Assembly (NCBI GenBank): GCA_026419835.1
Contig: JAOAKQ010000001.1
Location: forward strand, 276,648 to 340,647
Origin: Sulfolobales archaeon
GTDB lineage: Archaea > Thermoproteota > Thermoprotei_A > Sulfolobales > NBVN01
Direction of reading: 5' to 3'
Length of the DNA: 64,000 nucleotides
Below, piece after piece: positions 26,034-34,214 of this stretch. A program made the position numbers and the translations under genes. Position 1 is the stretch's first letter. The number at the start of each line of letters is the position of its first letter. A model generated the notes under the pieces. It ran no database searches, was not told where the DNA came from, and was given only the letters and a program-made list of their open reading frames with translations.

Positions 26034-26976
26034 CCTATTCTCAGGTGCTGGCGGGTTTTCCCGGGGTTTCAGAGATCTAGGCTACGAGGTCCTTCTCGCG
26101 GTAGATAACGATAAATCCGCAGCTAAGACTTACTCAGCTAACTTCCCCGGATCCCTAGTTGTTAATGAAGACGTTAGGAAGATATCCTGTGACGACTTTA
26201 GATACGCAATTGGTAGAATACCGGTAGACGTTGTAATAGGGTCACCCCCCTGCGAACCTTTTACAGCCGCAAATCCGCGTAGGCAGGGCAACCCTCTAGA
26301 TAGGCTGTACTCAGATCCGGTCGGCACTCTAGTTCTAGAGTTCATTAGAGTAATTGAATGCGTAAAGCCTAGAGTTTTCGTTATGGAGAACGTGCTGGGC
26401 ATACTGGAGGGTGAGCTAAGGAAGGCTATTAAAGTAGAGTTCGCTAAAGCTGGATACACCTCTATACACTACAATATCCTGAAAGCTGAAAACTACGGAT
26501 CGCCTTCGAGGAGAACTCGCGTATTCGTATCTAACGTCAGGATAGATCCACCTAAGGTAGGCGTTAGGAGGACAGTGTGGGATGCTATTGGAGACCTACC
26601 AACACCTTCCCAAGACCCGGAGGTACCGAATCACGAAAACCCTCCATCTCTAAGCACTAAGAAGCTCAAGAAGGCAGCTAAGCTAGGATTTGGGAGAGCT
26701 CTGGTGATGTATAGAGGTTATAGAGGTAAGCTCTACCCAAACTTAATAAGGCTAGACCCTATGAAAACCGCTCCAACGGTTCTAGGCTCATCCAGGTTCA
26801 TACACCCATACGAATTAAGACTACTAACCGTAAGAGAGCAGGCTAGGTTGATGAGTTATCCAGACGACCACGTCTTTTTTGGAGGTAGAGACGAGCAGTA
26901 CAATCAGGTCGGCGAGTCCGTACCTCCAGTTCTTTCAAGTACTATAGCTAGGTACCTACTGAAGTACTTGACTTAG
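26008..26976 (+). CDS. C5-cytosine methyltransferase (DNA or tRNA)
   Basis: About 323 residues. All core motifs are present: [15 protein letters not shown] (I), VDVVIGSPPCEPF (IV, nucleophile Cys82), VFVMENVLG (VI), YGSPSRRTRVFV (VIII), and QVGESVPPVLSSTIARYLL (X). The motif-IV Gln usually after Cys is Glu here (PPCEPFT). The target-recognition region is short. No restriction endonuclease is adjacent; instead the gene overlaps tfe in a run with endA and trm56. It may be an orphan DNA methylase or act on RNA as Dnmt2 does. ATG 26008 is preferred over TTG 26002. Confidence 0.85.
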   Translation: MSGSPRLLDLFSGAGGFSRGFRDLGYEVLLAVDNDKSAAKTYSANFPGSLVVNEDVRKISCDDFRYAIGRIPVDVVIGSPPCEPFTAANPRRQGNPLDRLYSDPVGTLVLEFIRVIECVKPRVFVMENVLGILEGELRKAIKVEFAKAGYTSIHYNILKAENYGSPSRRTRVFVSNVRIDPPKVGVRRTVWDAIGDLPTPSQDPEVPNHENPPSLSTKKLKKAAKLGFGRALVMYRGYRGKLYPNLIRLDPMKTAPTVLGSSRFIHPYELRLLTVREQARLMSYPDDHVFFGGRDEQYNQVGESVPPVLSSTIARYLLKYLT

Positions 26977-27394
26977 CTACCTTAAAGTACACCTTATCCA
27001 TAAAGTTGAAGCCCGAGAGAGCTTCTTGCCTCACAGTTTCTACTACCACTACGTAGCCCCAGAGTGAGAGAACCATTTTATAGCTTGACTCGCCGCGCTT
27101 TAAGCTCATCACATAGCCCCAAGCAAGTAGGTCCACCCCCTTTCTAAACTCTGGCGCGTCTCTACTTATAGATACGGTAACCTCATCGTCACGCTTAAGC
27201 TTCAGTAACTTACTGTGAATATCGAACTTCATCTTTACATCACCGCAATCAACCGTATACAGCACTACCTCCGGTATGTACGACTTCGCTACCTCAACTA
27301 CTCTACACCTAACTTCTAGAAATCCCCGAGTTTGAAAACCAGTGCCTTCCGAGCGGACTCCAGCCTCTTCCAGCGACTTCTCATGAGCTACCAT
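26948..27394 (-). CDS. rpo8: DNA-directed RNA polymerase subunit G (Rpo8), probable
   Basis: 148 residues, compact beta-rich OB-like protein. Segments VKMKFDIHSKLLKLKRDDEVTVSI, VDLLAWGYVMSLK and MVLSLWGYVVVVE match the pattern that I recall for crenarchaeal Rpo8/RpoG, the homologue of eukaryotic Rpb8. The N-terminal 25 residues (EKSLEEAGVRSEGTGF) look like an extension. Its last 29 bases overlap the convergent methyltransferase gene. Assignment depends on remembered family pattern and needs a profile search. Confidence 0.6.
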   Translation of the reverse strand: MVAHEKSLEEAGVRSEGTGFQTRGFLEVRCRVVEVAKSYIPEVVLYTVDCGDVKMKFDIHSKLLKLKRDDEVTVSISRDAPEFRKGVDLLAWGYVMSLKRGESSYKMVLSLWGYVVVVETVRQEALSGFNFMDKVYFKVAKSSTSVGT

Positions 27395-27462
27395 AGCTTC
27401 TCGACACTAGATAGATAAACTCGCTAGGACATATAAGCACCTACTAGAGGCGGTTGAGGTCT

Positions 27463-27478
27463 TCTATAAATTTATAAG
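27463..27478 (+). promoter_or_regulatory. TATA box of the tRNA 3'-half element
   Basis: TCTATAAATTTATAAG ends about 22 bases before the GC-rich element at 27500, the same spacing as the TATA boxes of the intact tRNA-Asp, tRNA-Thr, tRNA-Met and tRNA-Ala genes here. It implies independent transcription starting near 27498. Confidence 0.65.
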
Positions 27479-27499
27479 CTGATTAACTAACACAAACAA

Positions 27500-27560
27500 G
27501 GGGCAGCGGCCGAGCGGGAGATCCCCCGTGACCGGGGTTCGAATCCCCGCCCGGCTACCA
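27500..27560 (+). tRNA. Candidate split-tRNA 3' half (tRNA-Gln-like?)
   Basis: Bases 27522-27560 fold as the 3' half of a tRNA: position 38 T, anticodon-stem 3' strand CCCCC (27523-27527), variable GTGAC, T-stem CGGGG, T-loop TTCGAAT, T-stem CCCCG, acceptor 3' strand CCCGGCT (27550-27556), discriminator A, and encoded CCA. No matching 5' acceptor strand (AGCCGGG), D-arm or anticodon with U33 precedes it; instead there is a GC-rich leader (27500-27521). A TATA box lies just upstream. This is the layout of split tRNA genes joined in trans. A1-U72 and discriminator A suggest tRNA-Gln, which is weak. The alternative is a tRNA-end relic left by an integrated element. Confidence 0.6.
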
Positions 27561-27572
27561 ATATACCCCGTT

Positions 27573-27872
27573 CTAGTAACCCGCTCTACCTTGAGCACGT
27601 CTTTCTACGTATATTGCCTTAACTACTAGAAACGCGCCGTCTTTCGGGCAGGTCCCGACGACCTTGCCTACGTAATCACCTTTCTCATGCTTTTTCGAGG
27701 ACTCGTAATCGCATCTAAGGCATCCAACTACTTCAACCAGCTCCTCCCTCACCGCTCTGGACCTAGAGCTAGCCGCTGAGATAAGCCAGGGTAGTAGAGC
27801 CGTCAGTAGGAGTAGTGCGAAAGCTATTATTAGTGCCATTATCAGCGTGTCGAACTGTTGGAGTAGCATCAT
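27573..27872 (-). CDS. Small membrane protein with zinc-ribbon-like tail
   Basis: 99 residues. Residues about 8-33 form one hydrophobic membrane segment (LIMALIIAFALLLLTALLPW). The cytoplasmic tail has CLRC and a third cysteine in VGTCPKDG, suggesting a small metal site. Unknown function. It overlaps the DUF1512 gene by 4 bases (ATGA type), so the two membrane proteins are co-translated and may act together. Confidence 0.6.
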   Translation of the reverse strand: MMLLQQFDTLIMALIIAFALLLLTALLPWLISAASSRSRAVREELVEVVGCLRCDYESSKKHEKGDYVGKVVGTCPKDGAFLVVKAIYVERRAQGRAGY

Positions 27873-29020
27873 CTAACACCCACAGTATTTCCTACACCTA
27901 CAACTACTACAGTACCTCCCTCCCTGACTTTCTCCCTAATGACTTTCTTCACGAGTTCGTAGGATTTAACTACGCCTTCGTATATCTTCTTAGAGATCGG
28001 GCTGAGAGCTTCCACTTCGCTCATCTTAACTACTACCGCATCGATAGGTATCGAGTACTTGCTGGCAACTCTCTCCATAGCAATCTTCTCCGGGCCTATG
28101 TCACCTATAGCGGCTCCAGTGCCGTAAGCTACTTCACCGGATTCTTCACTCTCAAGTTTCAGAGCGGCGTCAACGGTGATTATCCTGTCGACAGCTCCTC
28201 CCAGCTCTTCGACTAGCTTTTCTAGAGCCTCCCCCGGCCAGCCGACGTTAGATCCCGGACCCAATGCTTTAATAACGTATATCCTCCTTCCATCGACCTC
28301 AGTTTCGTATAGGTTGGTTCCATCAGATATCTCTCGCGACGTCTCCCGCCAGTTTACGAGCATTTTAGCTACTAGAGGACCGGCACTATCGCCTATGGGT
28401 ATCCCAGCCGTGAAAGCATCTATAGAGTTCGCGTAGGCTCTAGCTATCTCCACAAGCTCCGGCATTTGAATAGCTAACTGCATTACGAGTATCCAGTTGT
28501 TGTACTTAAGCCCTAGCTCCAGGTAGTGCCTAACTAACTTGTTCAGTAATCTAAGCACGCTAACAACTTCTAGAACTGTTTCAACTGAGTACTGAACACT
28601 TCTATCAGCACCGCCGAGAACTCTCCGCACGTACTCTCTAACAGAGCTTTCTCTTACTCTAATGAGGTGCTTGAACCTCCTTATTATATCCGTAGGTTCG
28701 ATCTCCACGGGTCTAATGAGGAAGAAGTTGTCTATGAAGCCTTCGAGAATCTTGGACGGCTCTCTAATTCCAACACTGCTCATGTAGGCTACGGACTTCC
28801 TTCTCGCATCTACCTCCATCTCCTCTAGAGCGTACAGCTTTCTTCTAACGAACGAGGAGAATCTCTGCAGCTGTATTCTCTGAGGTATGTCGGTGAAGTT
28901 CATGAGCAGTGACACTAAGAAGAGCAGCACGATTAAGTATGAGGCTATTTCACTGCTTCCACTCACGACCTGCACCACGTATATAGGAGCAGCTACACTT
29001 TTAACTCCACCAACGGTCAT
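27869..29020 (-). CDS. DUF1512 membrane-anchored protein
   Basis: 383 residues of the archaeal DUF1512 family. One N-terminal hydrophobic segment (IASYLIVLLFLVSLLMNF, about 25-42) is followed by a large soluble domain with FFLIRPVEIEPTDIIRRFKHL, TAGIPIGDSAGPLVA, and IKALGPGSNVGWPGEALE. The late motifs GPGSNVG and VDAALKLESE suggest a phosphate- or nucleotide-type binding fold, but no activity is known. It is followed by the small zinc/TM gene in an operon. A tRNA-Met gene lies 54 bases upstream on the same strand. Confidence 0.72.
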   Translation of the reverse strand: MTVGGVKSVAAPIYVVQVVSGSSEIASYLIVLLFLVSLLMNFTDIPQRIQLQRFSSFVRRKLYALEEMEVDARRKSVAYMSSVGIREPSKILEGFIDNFFLIRPVEIEPTDIIRRFKHLIRVRESSVREYVRRVLGGADRSVQYSVETVLEVVSVLRLLNKLVRHYLELGLKYNNWILVMQLAIQMPELVEIARAYANSIDAFTAGIPIGDSAGPLVAKMLVNWRETSREISDGTNLYETEVDGRRIYVIKALGPGSNVGWPGEALEKLVEELGGAVDRIITVDAALKLESEESGEVAYGTGAAIGDIGPEKIAMERVASKYSIPIDAVVVKMSEVEALSPISKKIYEGVVKSYELVKKVIREKVREGGTVVVVGVGNTVGVR

Positions 29021-29074
29021 TTAGGGATGGAGCTTCTTCACCAGGTCGCTATTGGAGTCTTCAATCATCCCGAG

Positions 29075-29163
29075 TGCCGCCGCGGGGATTCGAACCCCGG
29101 ATCTCCGGATCTCTCAGGCGACCGTATGAGTCCGGCGCTTTAACCAGGCTAAGCTACGGCGGC
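29075..29163 (-). tRNA. tRNA-Met (CAT, elongator-type) with 14-nt intron
   Basis: The reverse complement folds fully: acceptor GCCGCCG/CGGCGGC with discriminator A, D-arm GCTT...AAGC, anticodon stem CCGGA/TCCGG, anticodon loop CTCATA..A, variable AGATC, T-arm CGGGG-TTCGAAT-CCCCG. The loop is interrupted between positions 37 and 38 by a 14-base intron (29111-29124), the canonical archaeal site, to be removed by EndA encoded 4 kb away. CCA is not encoded. A TATA-like CTATTTAAG lies about 26-34 bases upstream on the minus strand. Elongator identity (rather than Ile2) is inferred from overall similarity. Confidence 0.93.
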
Positions 29164-29341
29164 ACTCCATAGATTTAGCTCTAAAAAACTTAAATAGCTT
29201 AACGAAGTCTCAGCGCGAGCTCGCGAGTTTCCACGCTCAAATTTTAGGCAGGGTACTAAAACCACTACAGTGAATGAGTTCAAGACCTGAAGATTTCAAA
29301 GCGATGGATTAGGGCGTACTTAGGTAGTGAAGTAGCTGGTT

Positions 29342-30625
29342 CTACAGCATCGACTCGACTTTCACGACATCGAGTAGAACCGCTTCAGCACTCTTACCAA
29401 TAACTTCTGAGAAGCTAGGCGTTGTCCTCCCCCCATCCCCGCTGATAAACTCTTTAACATAGAGTCCCCCATCCGTACTTACGAGTACCTCTAGAAGGTA
29501 CTTAGATAGAACGTTTAAAGCAATGTCGTAGACTCTCCTGCGGCGAGCTACGTCCTTCCTTCTTCTTCTCAACACTCTCGTAGGAGTTCTTTGGTGAACT
29601 ACCGTATTACTCAAACTCGAGATCTTCGAGATATCTTTTTCAGTAAGTCCTTCAGCTACGAAGACCACTACTCTATAGGTCTTCCTAGCACTCCTCGACT
29701 TGATCTCTCTTACGTACTCTCTCGTAGTTCTACCGCTAACTTCAACTCGAATCCACGGCGGTAGCTCTACGCTCTGAGAGCGGGCGCTCGAAAAACTGCG
29801 CCGGGTAGGGTTCTTTATTTCAATAGCCACCGGTCTTCCATCTCCAAGCATTCTAGCATCAGCATCTTCACGACCGGCAGCGTGCAGCACGAAATCTTCA
29901 CCACCGAAGATCTTCGAGAACTCCGCGCAGATGTCGTGTATAGATAGCTTGTACTTCCGAGACCCGTTCCTCCTATACCAGGGTAATTGAGATACGTATC
30001 TCCCGATCTTTACGTATCTTCCTCTTAGTAGGAGGGGTAGGGGTTTTAGATAAACATCCCTACTCACTAGGTCTACGATAACTAGAACGTCCGGGTTTAT
30101 GAAGTCGGGTGGTATCGATAGTTCCTTAGAGATGTACTTGCCAACAACTCTCTTAACTTCTCTACGCACGCTCTCCCAAGTATCGAGACCTAGTAATCCA
30201 ATAACCTCCCGCTCTCTCTTTTCAAACTCCGAGCCAGTCTTAACTCCTACGAGAAAACCAGTTACTTCAAAACCTACTTCTCTAAGTCGTCTAACGGCTT
30301 TCTCCCCTAGTTCAACTATAACCCTATCTAGCTCGGACCTGCACACATAGCACTGCCTCACCTCACCCCCGGGTGGGGCATGTACCGGTAGTCCACCATT
30401 TACTGCTAGAACTTCGAGTTCTTCTTTGCTCAACAATTCTTCACTAAGAAGCATAGCCAGTAACGTCTTAATGGCTCTACCTCTCTCCGAGTTATCTAGA
30501 CCTCTACCCAACCTAGCGAAGAGCCTGCCTAAGCAGCGGTCGCACAGTGGGAACTTAAGTAGAACCCTTACGGATGCTTCAAGAACGCTACCGCAGCTTT
30601 TCCACTTACTCTCCAGAACCTCCAC
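29342..30625 (-). CDS. pus10: tRNA pseudouridine synthase Pus10
   Basis: 427 residues. Pus10 makes pseudouridine 54 and 55 in archaeal tRNA. The N-terminal zinc-binding THUMP-like region has C28 and C31 (LCDRCLGR) and C92 and C95 (QCYVC). The catalytic motif AGREDADARML lies near residues 250-260 with the active-site Asp. GRPVAIEIKNPTRR and the C-terminal YVKEFISGDGGRTTPS are hallmarks. It starts at ATG 30625, overlapping the 3' end of srp54 by 20 bases, so the two are co-transcribed. Confidence 0.95.
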   Translation of the reverse strand: MEVLESKWKSCGSVLEASVRVLLKFPLCDRCLGRLFARLGRGLDNSERGRAIKTLLAMLLSEELLSKEELEVLAVNGGLPVHAPPGGEVRQCYVCRSELDRVIVELGEKAVRRLREVGFEVTGFLVGVKTGSEFEKREREVIGLLGLDTWESVRREVKRVVGKYISKELSIPPDFINPDVLVIVDLVSRDVYLKPLPLLLRGRYVKIGRYVSQLPWYRRNGSRKYKLSIHDICAEFSKIFGGEDFVLHAAGREDADARMLGDGRPVAIEIKNPTRRSFSSARSQSVELPPWIRVEVSGRTTREYVREIKSRSARKTYRVVVFVAEGLTEKDISKISSLSNTVVHQRTPTRVLRRRRKDVARRRRVYDIALNVLSKYLLEVLVSTDGGLYVKEFISGDGGRTTPSFSEVIGKSAEAVLLDVVKVESML

Positions 30626-31964
30626 CTAGTTTACTCAGGTCTAACCCCTTGAGCCTGATCTTCCCCCTCTTCAAGTCTCTCAACATTTTATTCACTAGCT
30701 CGTAGTAGTTGAGAAGTTCTCTAACTTCACTAATAGACCTACCGGACCCTACGGCGATTCTCCTAGCTCTACTCTTATCTACTAGCTCTGGGTTATCTAG
30801 CTCTCTGTACGTCATAGAGTCGATTATACTTACCCACACATCCATCTTCTTCTCACCTCCTCTAAGCACCTCATCACCTATCTTCAGCATGGAGAATCCG
30901 GGTACTAAGTCGAGGATCTTCCTCAGAGGACCTAGTTTCTTAATAGACTTAAGCTGGTGGTATATGTCCCGCATACTCATCCTACCGATAGCTACCGCCT
31001 TCTCGAGCCTTCTCCTAATCTCATCACTTTCTTCAATAGCTCTAAACTTCTCTAGAAGACTCTCAATATCCCCCAACCCAAGTATTCTAGCAACGAACTT
31101 CCTGGAATTGAATACCTCGAAGTCTTCGAGCTTCTCGCCATCACCTATGAACTTTATCTTAGCGCCAGTGGCGGTTACAGCGGAGAGAGCTCCACCACCT
31201 CTAGCTGTACCATCCAGCTTAGTGATAACTATAGAACCTATGGGAGTCCACTCGTGGAACTTCTTGGCTAAGTCGAAAGCTTTCTGACCTATCGATGCGT
31301 CTACTACGAGCACTACTTCCGAAGGCTTTATAGATTCAGCAATGTACTTCATCTCCTTCAGTAGGTCCTCCTCCTTCCCATAGCCATGCCTACCGGCAGT
31401 ATCGACTATAACTACGTCGCAGAAGTACTCATTCAGTAGAGTCTTTATCGATTTTTTCGCTATCTCAATAGGGTCCCCACTTCTCTCTCCATAGAACGGA
31501 ACACCGATCGAGTCAGCAATCTGCTTAAGCTGGTCGTAAGCGGCCGGTCTATAGACGTCCGTCGTTGCGAGACCTACTCTATACCCCCGCTTCTTATAGA
31601 AGAGAGCTAGCTTACCGGCCGTAGTAGTTTTTCCACTACCCTGAATACCGACCAGCAGTACTATCCACGGAAAGCTCTTTGGAAAAGGTTCCGGAGAGGT
31701 ATCACCCCCGAGTAGCTTTGAGAGCTCATCGTACACTATCTTGATGAACCACTCTTTTCTCAGAACTCCGGGGGGAGGTTCTTCCTTAAGCGCTCTCTCC
31801 TTAATTCTAGAGGTAAGCTCTGAAACTACTCTTACGTTAACGTCAGCTCTAATCATTTCCTTCTGTAGTTCCTTTACGAAGATACCCACAGCTTCTTCGT
31901 AACTCTCCGAAGACCTTAGAAACGAGGAAACCAAGTCTCTAATCTTACTGAAGACCGTGGACAT
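30606..31964 (-). CDS. srp54: Signal recognition particle GTPase SRP54
   Basis: 452 residues. N domain (1-90), then G domain with GIQGSGKTTTAGKLA (about 106), DTAGRHGYG, TKLDGTARGGGALS and the GDGEKLEDFEVF closing loop. The M domain, rich in methionine and arginine, runs from about 310 (MSMRDIYHQL, PGFSMLKIGDEVLRGGE, SRARRIAVGSGRSISEVRELL). It delivers membrane and secreted proteins with 7S RNA. Its C-terminus overlaps pus10. aIF5A lies 17 bases upstream on the same strand, consistent with a shared transcript. Confidence 0.97.
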   Translation of the reverse strand: MSTVFSKIRDLVSSFLRSSESYEEAVGIFVKELQKEMIRADVNVRVVSELTSRIKERALKEEPPPGVLRKEWFIKIVYDELSKLLGGDTSPEPFPKSFPWIVLLVGIQGSGKTTTAGKLALFYKKRGYRVGLATTDVYRPAAYDQLKQIADSIGVPFYGERSGDPIEIAKKSIKTLLNEYFCDVVIVDTAGRHGYGKEEDLLKEMKYIAESIKPSEVVLVVDASIGQKAFDLAKKFHEWTPIGSIVITKLDGTARGGGALSAVTATGAKIKFIGDGEKLEDFEVFNSRKFVARILGLGDIESLLEKFRAIEESDEIRRRLEKAVAIGRMSMRDIYHQLKSIKKLGPLRKILDLVPGFSMLKIGDEVLRGGEKKMDVWVSIIDSMTYRELDNPELVDKSRARRIAVGSGRSISEVRELLNYYELVNKMLRDLKRGKIRLKGLDLSKLGGGSGE

Positions 31965-31981
31965 GACTCTTCCTTAAGTTC

Positions 31982-32383
31982 TCAGGATTTAAGTACTCGC
32001 ATTATTTTTCTAGTACCCATAACCTCCCAGTACTCAACTTCACTCCCGTTTCTAATCCTACTAGCTATACTCCCCTCACTAGGAAGCTCTACCTCGAAAG
32101 TCTCGTAGGTCTCTAAATCCATTAGCTGAACTCTGCCACCGAGAGTAGCTATAACCTGAGCTGCCTTCTTCACAACTATTGGAACTTCAACTCTCTGATC
32201 TACCGGTGCTACGAGAGTTTTTCGAGAACCACTGAATATACCTATAGCAACTACGTGAGCTTTAGCACTACCGTGCTTACCCGTCTTAGCCTTCGTAATT
32301 TCAACTATTCTACAGGGCTCTCCATCGATGACTATGTAGCTCCCCTCTCTAAGCTCCCCCAGTTCAGCGTACTCAACACTCAG
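31982..32383 (-). CDS. eif5a: Translation factor aIF5A, apparent CTG start
   Basis: 133 residues. The hypusine-loop motif [19 protein letters not shown] is intact (modified Lys in KTGKHG), as is the OB-domain ending [13 protein letters not shown]. The first ATG/GTG/TTG in frame (32173) would cut off the whole hypusine domain. Upstream, the frame is open only to TAG, immediately followed by CTG (32383), whose product [19 protein letters not shown] aligns with family N-termini (M-S-x-x-Y). GAGGTGA sits 4-6 bases before that CTG. CTG initiation is the simplest reading. Confidence 0.9.
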   Translation of the reverse strand: MSVEYAELGELREGSYIVIDGEPCRIVEITKAKTGKHGSAKAHVVAIGIFSGSRKTLVAPVDQRVEVPIVVKKAAQVIATLGGRVQLMDLETYETFEVELPSEGSIASRIRNGSEVEYWEVMGTRKIMRVLKS

Positions 32384-32449
32384 CTAAATCACCTCAACTA
32401 TGCAGCTCTTTAAAACTTTAAAAGTCTCGCTGAATCTATAGTACACGGC

Positions 32450-32524
32450 GCCGCGGTAGTATAGCCCGGCCTAGTATGCGGGCCTGTCGAGCCCGTGACC
32501 CGGGTTCAAATCCCGGCCGCGGCG
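32450..32524 (+). tRNA. tRNA-Asp (GTC)
   Basis: Complete cloverleaf: acceptor GCCGCGG/CCGCGGC, discriminator G, anticodon stem CGGGC/GCCCG around loop CTGTCGA (anticodon GTC), variable TGAC-type, T-arm CCGGG-TTCAAAT-CCCGG. No intron and no encoded CCA. ACTTTAAAAG (about 32416-32425) is the likely TATA box. Confidence 0.96.
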
Positions 32525-32726
32525 CTTCAACACTATAGGTAGTTCTTAAACTACTCCCTAGGCAGCTGAGAACCAGCCGCACTTTATTGTTGCGCATTCT
32601 CAGTTACCAAGGTCTTTATTTTGAAATAAAGTTAAATAGATTTCTTAAGTTTTCTTTAAGGTGAAAACCGGGACTGAGTGAAAACAAATAAGTAGGTTAT
32701 TAGGGGTATGGGTATGGGGGGATACA

Positions 32727-32736
32727 CTTAAATTTA
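32727..32736 (+). promoter_or_regulatory. TATA box of the ArgDC gene
   Basis: CTTAAATTTA lies 26 bases before ATG 32762, predicting a leaderless or near-leaderless transcript. The 100 bases before it contain G-runs (GGGGTATGGGTATGGGGGG) but no recognisable RNA or gene. Confidence 0.55.
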
Positions 32737-32761
32737 CAGTTATGAGGGGGTACTATGGGAG

Positions 32762-33124
32762 ATGAGAGAAGTCAAGTACTTAGTTTACGGAAAGCACGTG
32801 TACGGCAGTCTCTACGGATGTAAGTACGAGCTACTAGCCGACCCGGAGTTTCTTAAGAGAGTTGCTGTTGAAGCCGCTAGCGTGGGAAACATGACTCTAC
32901 TCGAGGTTAGGGCTTGGCATATAAGTCCTGGAGTAAGCGTAGTAGCGATAATACTGGAGTCTCACATAGCTATACACACGTGGCCCGAGTACGAGTTCGC
33001 CACGGTGGATGTATACTCCTGCGGAAAGCACTCAAAACCCGAGGAAGCTTTTAAGTACATAGTTCAGGTCCTCAGCCCGAAGCGCTTCGAGTACACAGTT
33101 ACCGATAGGTCCTATATAGAGTAG
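32762..33124 (+). CDS. Pyruvoyl decarboxylase of SAMDC fold, probably ArgDC
   Basis: 120 residues. The self-cleaving site is LESHIAIHTWPE, with cleavage between E66 and S67 to form the pyruvoyl group; C87 lies in DVYSCG. This fold covers S-adenosylmethionine decarboxylase and the crenarchaeal arginine decarboxylase that starts polyamine synthesis. KHVYGSLY near the N-terminus, ATVDVYSCG, PKRFEY and the terminal DRS resemble what I remember of the arginine enzyme more than SAMDC. Substrate remains an inference. The start is leaderless ATG 32762. Confidence 0.8.
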   Translation: MREVKYLVYGKHVYGSLYGCKYELLADPEFLKRVAVEAASVGNMTLLEVRAWHISPGVSVVAIILESHIAIHTWPEYEFATVDVYSCGKHSKPEEAFKYIVQVLSPKRFEYTVTDRSYIE

Positions 33125-33130
33125 CTAGTT

Positions 33131-34063
33131 CTAGGTGATAAGCAGAGATAGTGTTAGTGCGAGTATTCCAGTTACCATGGCTATCTTTAAGATAGACCTA
33201 ACCTTAATCGCAGCTAGAACTAGGTTAGGACTTCTAAGAAGCTTTACTACCGAGAAGACTACTATGACTACAGTTACTGTAGCTAGAGGAAGGTATACTG
33301 AGGTGTTGTATAGCTTCGTGTAGAGAGGTAGTACGGCTAGGGCTGGAACTAGTAGTAGAACGGCTGAAGCAACTACGGCGGAAACTCTTAAACCTACGAC
33401 TCTAGGGAGAGACCTAACGTTACGTACGGAATCTGCGTAGTAGTCTTCAATCGTTTTAACTATTTCTCTCCCTAGAAGTAGTGTGAAAGCTATTGATGCT
33501 GGCACCAGTGCGGAACTTAGAGCGTCAAGTACCCCAGTTCTAGTGTAGACGACCAGAGACCCGTACAGTATCGAAGCACTCCCCTCGAAACTAACTACTA
33601 GATTTCCGAGTAGTCCCCGCTCCTTAATTCTAGCCGAGTAGCTGTATACGAGGACCGCGTTCAGAGCTACGAAAATAAGGGAAATGTAGTTAAACCAAGC
33701 TGAAATAGCTACACCCACAATACCTAGGACTAAGGAGAAGTAGAGAACTTCTCCAAGACTTACTCTCCCAGATGGTATAGGTCTGTAGGGCTTATTTACA
33801 GCGTCAACTTTGTAGTCGAAGTAGTCGTTGATTGCGTACCCACTGGCAGATACTAAGGCAACAACGGCACAAGCGATAACCGCATCTAGAATACTTAGAG
33901 AGTATTCTACCGCTCGAGAGGCTGAAAGAACTCCTAGGATAACGCACAGAATTGCGGCAAGAACGTTGTGAGGTCTAACTAGCTCTACGTATGCCGATAG
34001 CTTACTGCCTAATCTACTCGACTTCCATTCTCCGCTCTTAGACCGCTTAGCCAAAAGTATCAC
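33131..34063 (-). CDS. UbiA-type digeranylgeranylglyceryl phosphate synthase
   Basis: 310 residues, polytopic UbiA prenyltransferase with about eight to nine membrane helices. The allylic-diphosphate motif NDYFDYKVD (79-87) is followed by KPYRPIPSGRVS, the pattern of DGGGP synthase, which adds the second geranylgeranyl chain in archaeal lipid synthesis. A second Asp-rich region is EIVKTIEDYYADSVRNVRSLP (about 200). The GGPP synthase at 22.5-23.5 kb would supply its substrate. It is convergent with the decarboxylase gene, 6 bases apart. Confidence 0.88.
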   Translation of the reverse strand: MILLAKRSKSGEWKSSRLGSKLSAYVELVRPHNVLAAILCVILGVLSASRAVEYSLSILDAVIACAVVALVSASGYAINDYFDYKVDAVNKPYRPIPSGRVSLGEVLYFSLVLGIVGVAISAWFNYISLIFVALNAVLVYSYSARIKERGLLGNLVVSFEGSASILYGSLVVYTRTGVLDALSSALVPASIAFTLLLGREIVKTIEDYYADSVRNVRSLPRVVGLRVSAVVASAVLLLVPALAVLPLYTKLYNTSVYLPLATVTVVIVVFSVVKLLRSPNLVLAAIKVRSILKIAMVTGILALTLSLLIT

Positions 34064-34214
34064 CTAATCTACTCCGCAGACTTCTGAATCTAGAGGAAGA
34101 GCACCGCGTTCGCCGAATCTTAAGTTCGCAGACATATTAGGCTACCTCCACTAAGCACAGTTCTTACTTAGTTTTACCTAGGAAATTAAATGCTTAGCGC
34201 ACCTAGACCGGAGT

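Noticed and set aside
27500..27560. A complete short tRNA gene
   Set aside because: The 5' strand GGGGCAG cannot pair with the acceptor 3' strand CCCGGCT, the D-arm is missing, and there is no U33-containing anticodon loop.
29270..29330. C/D-box guide RNA between pus10 and tRNA-Met
   Set aside because: Words like GTGAATGA and CTGA occur but not a proper C, D', C', D set at correct spacing.
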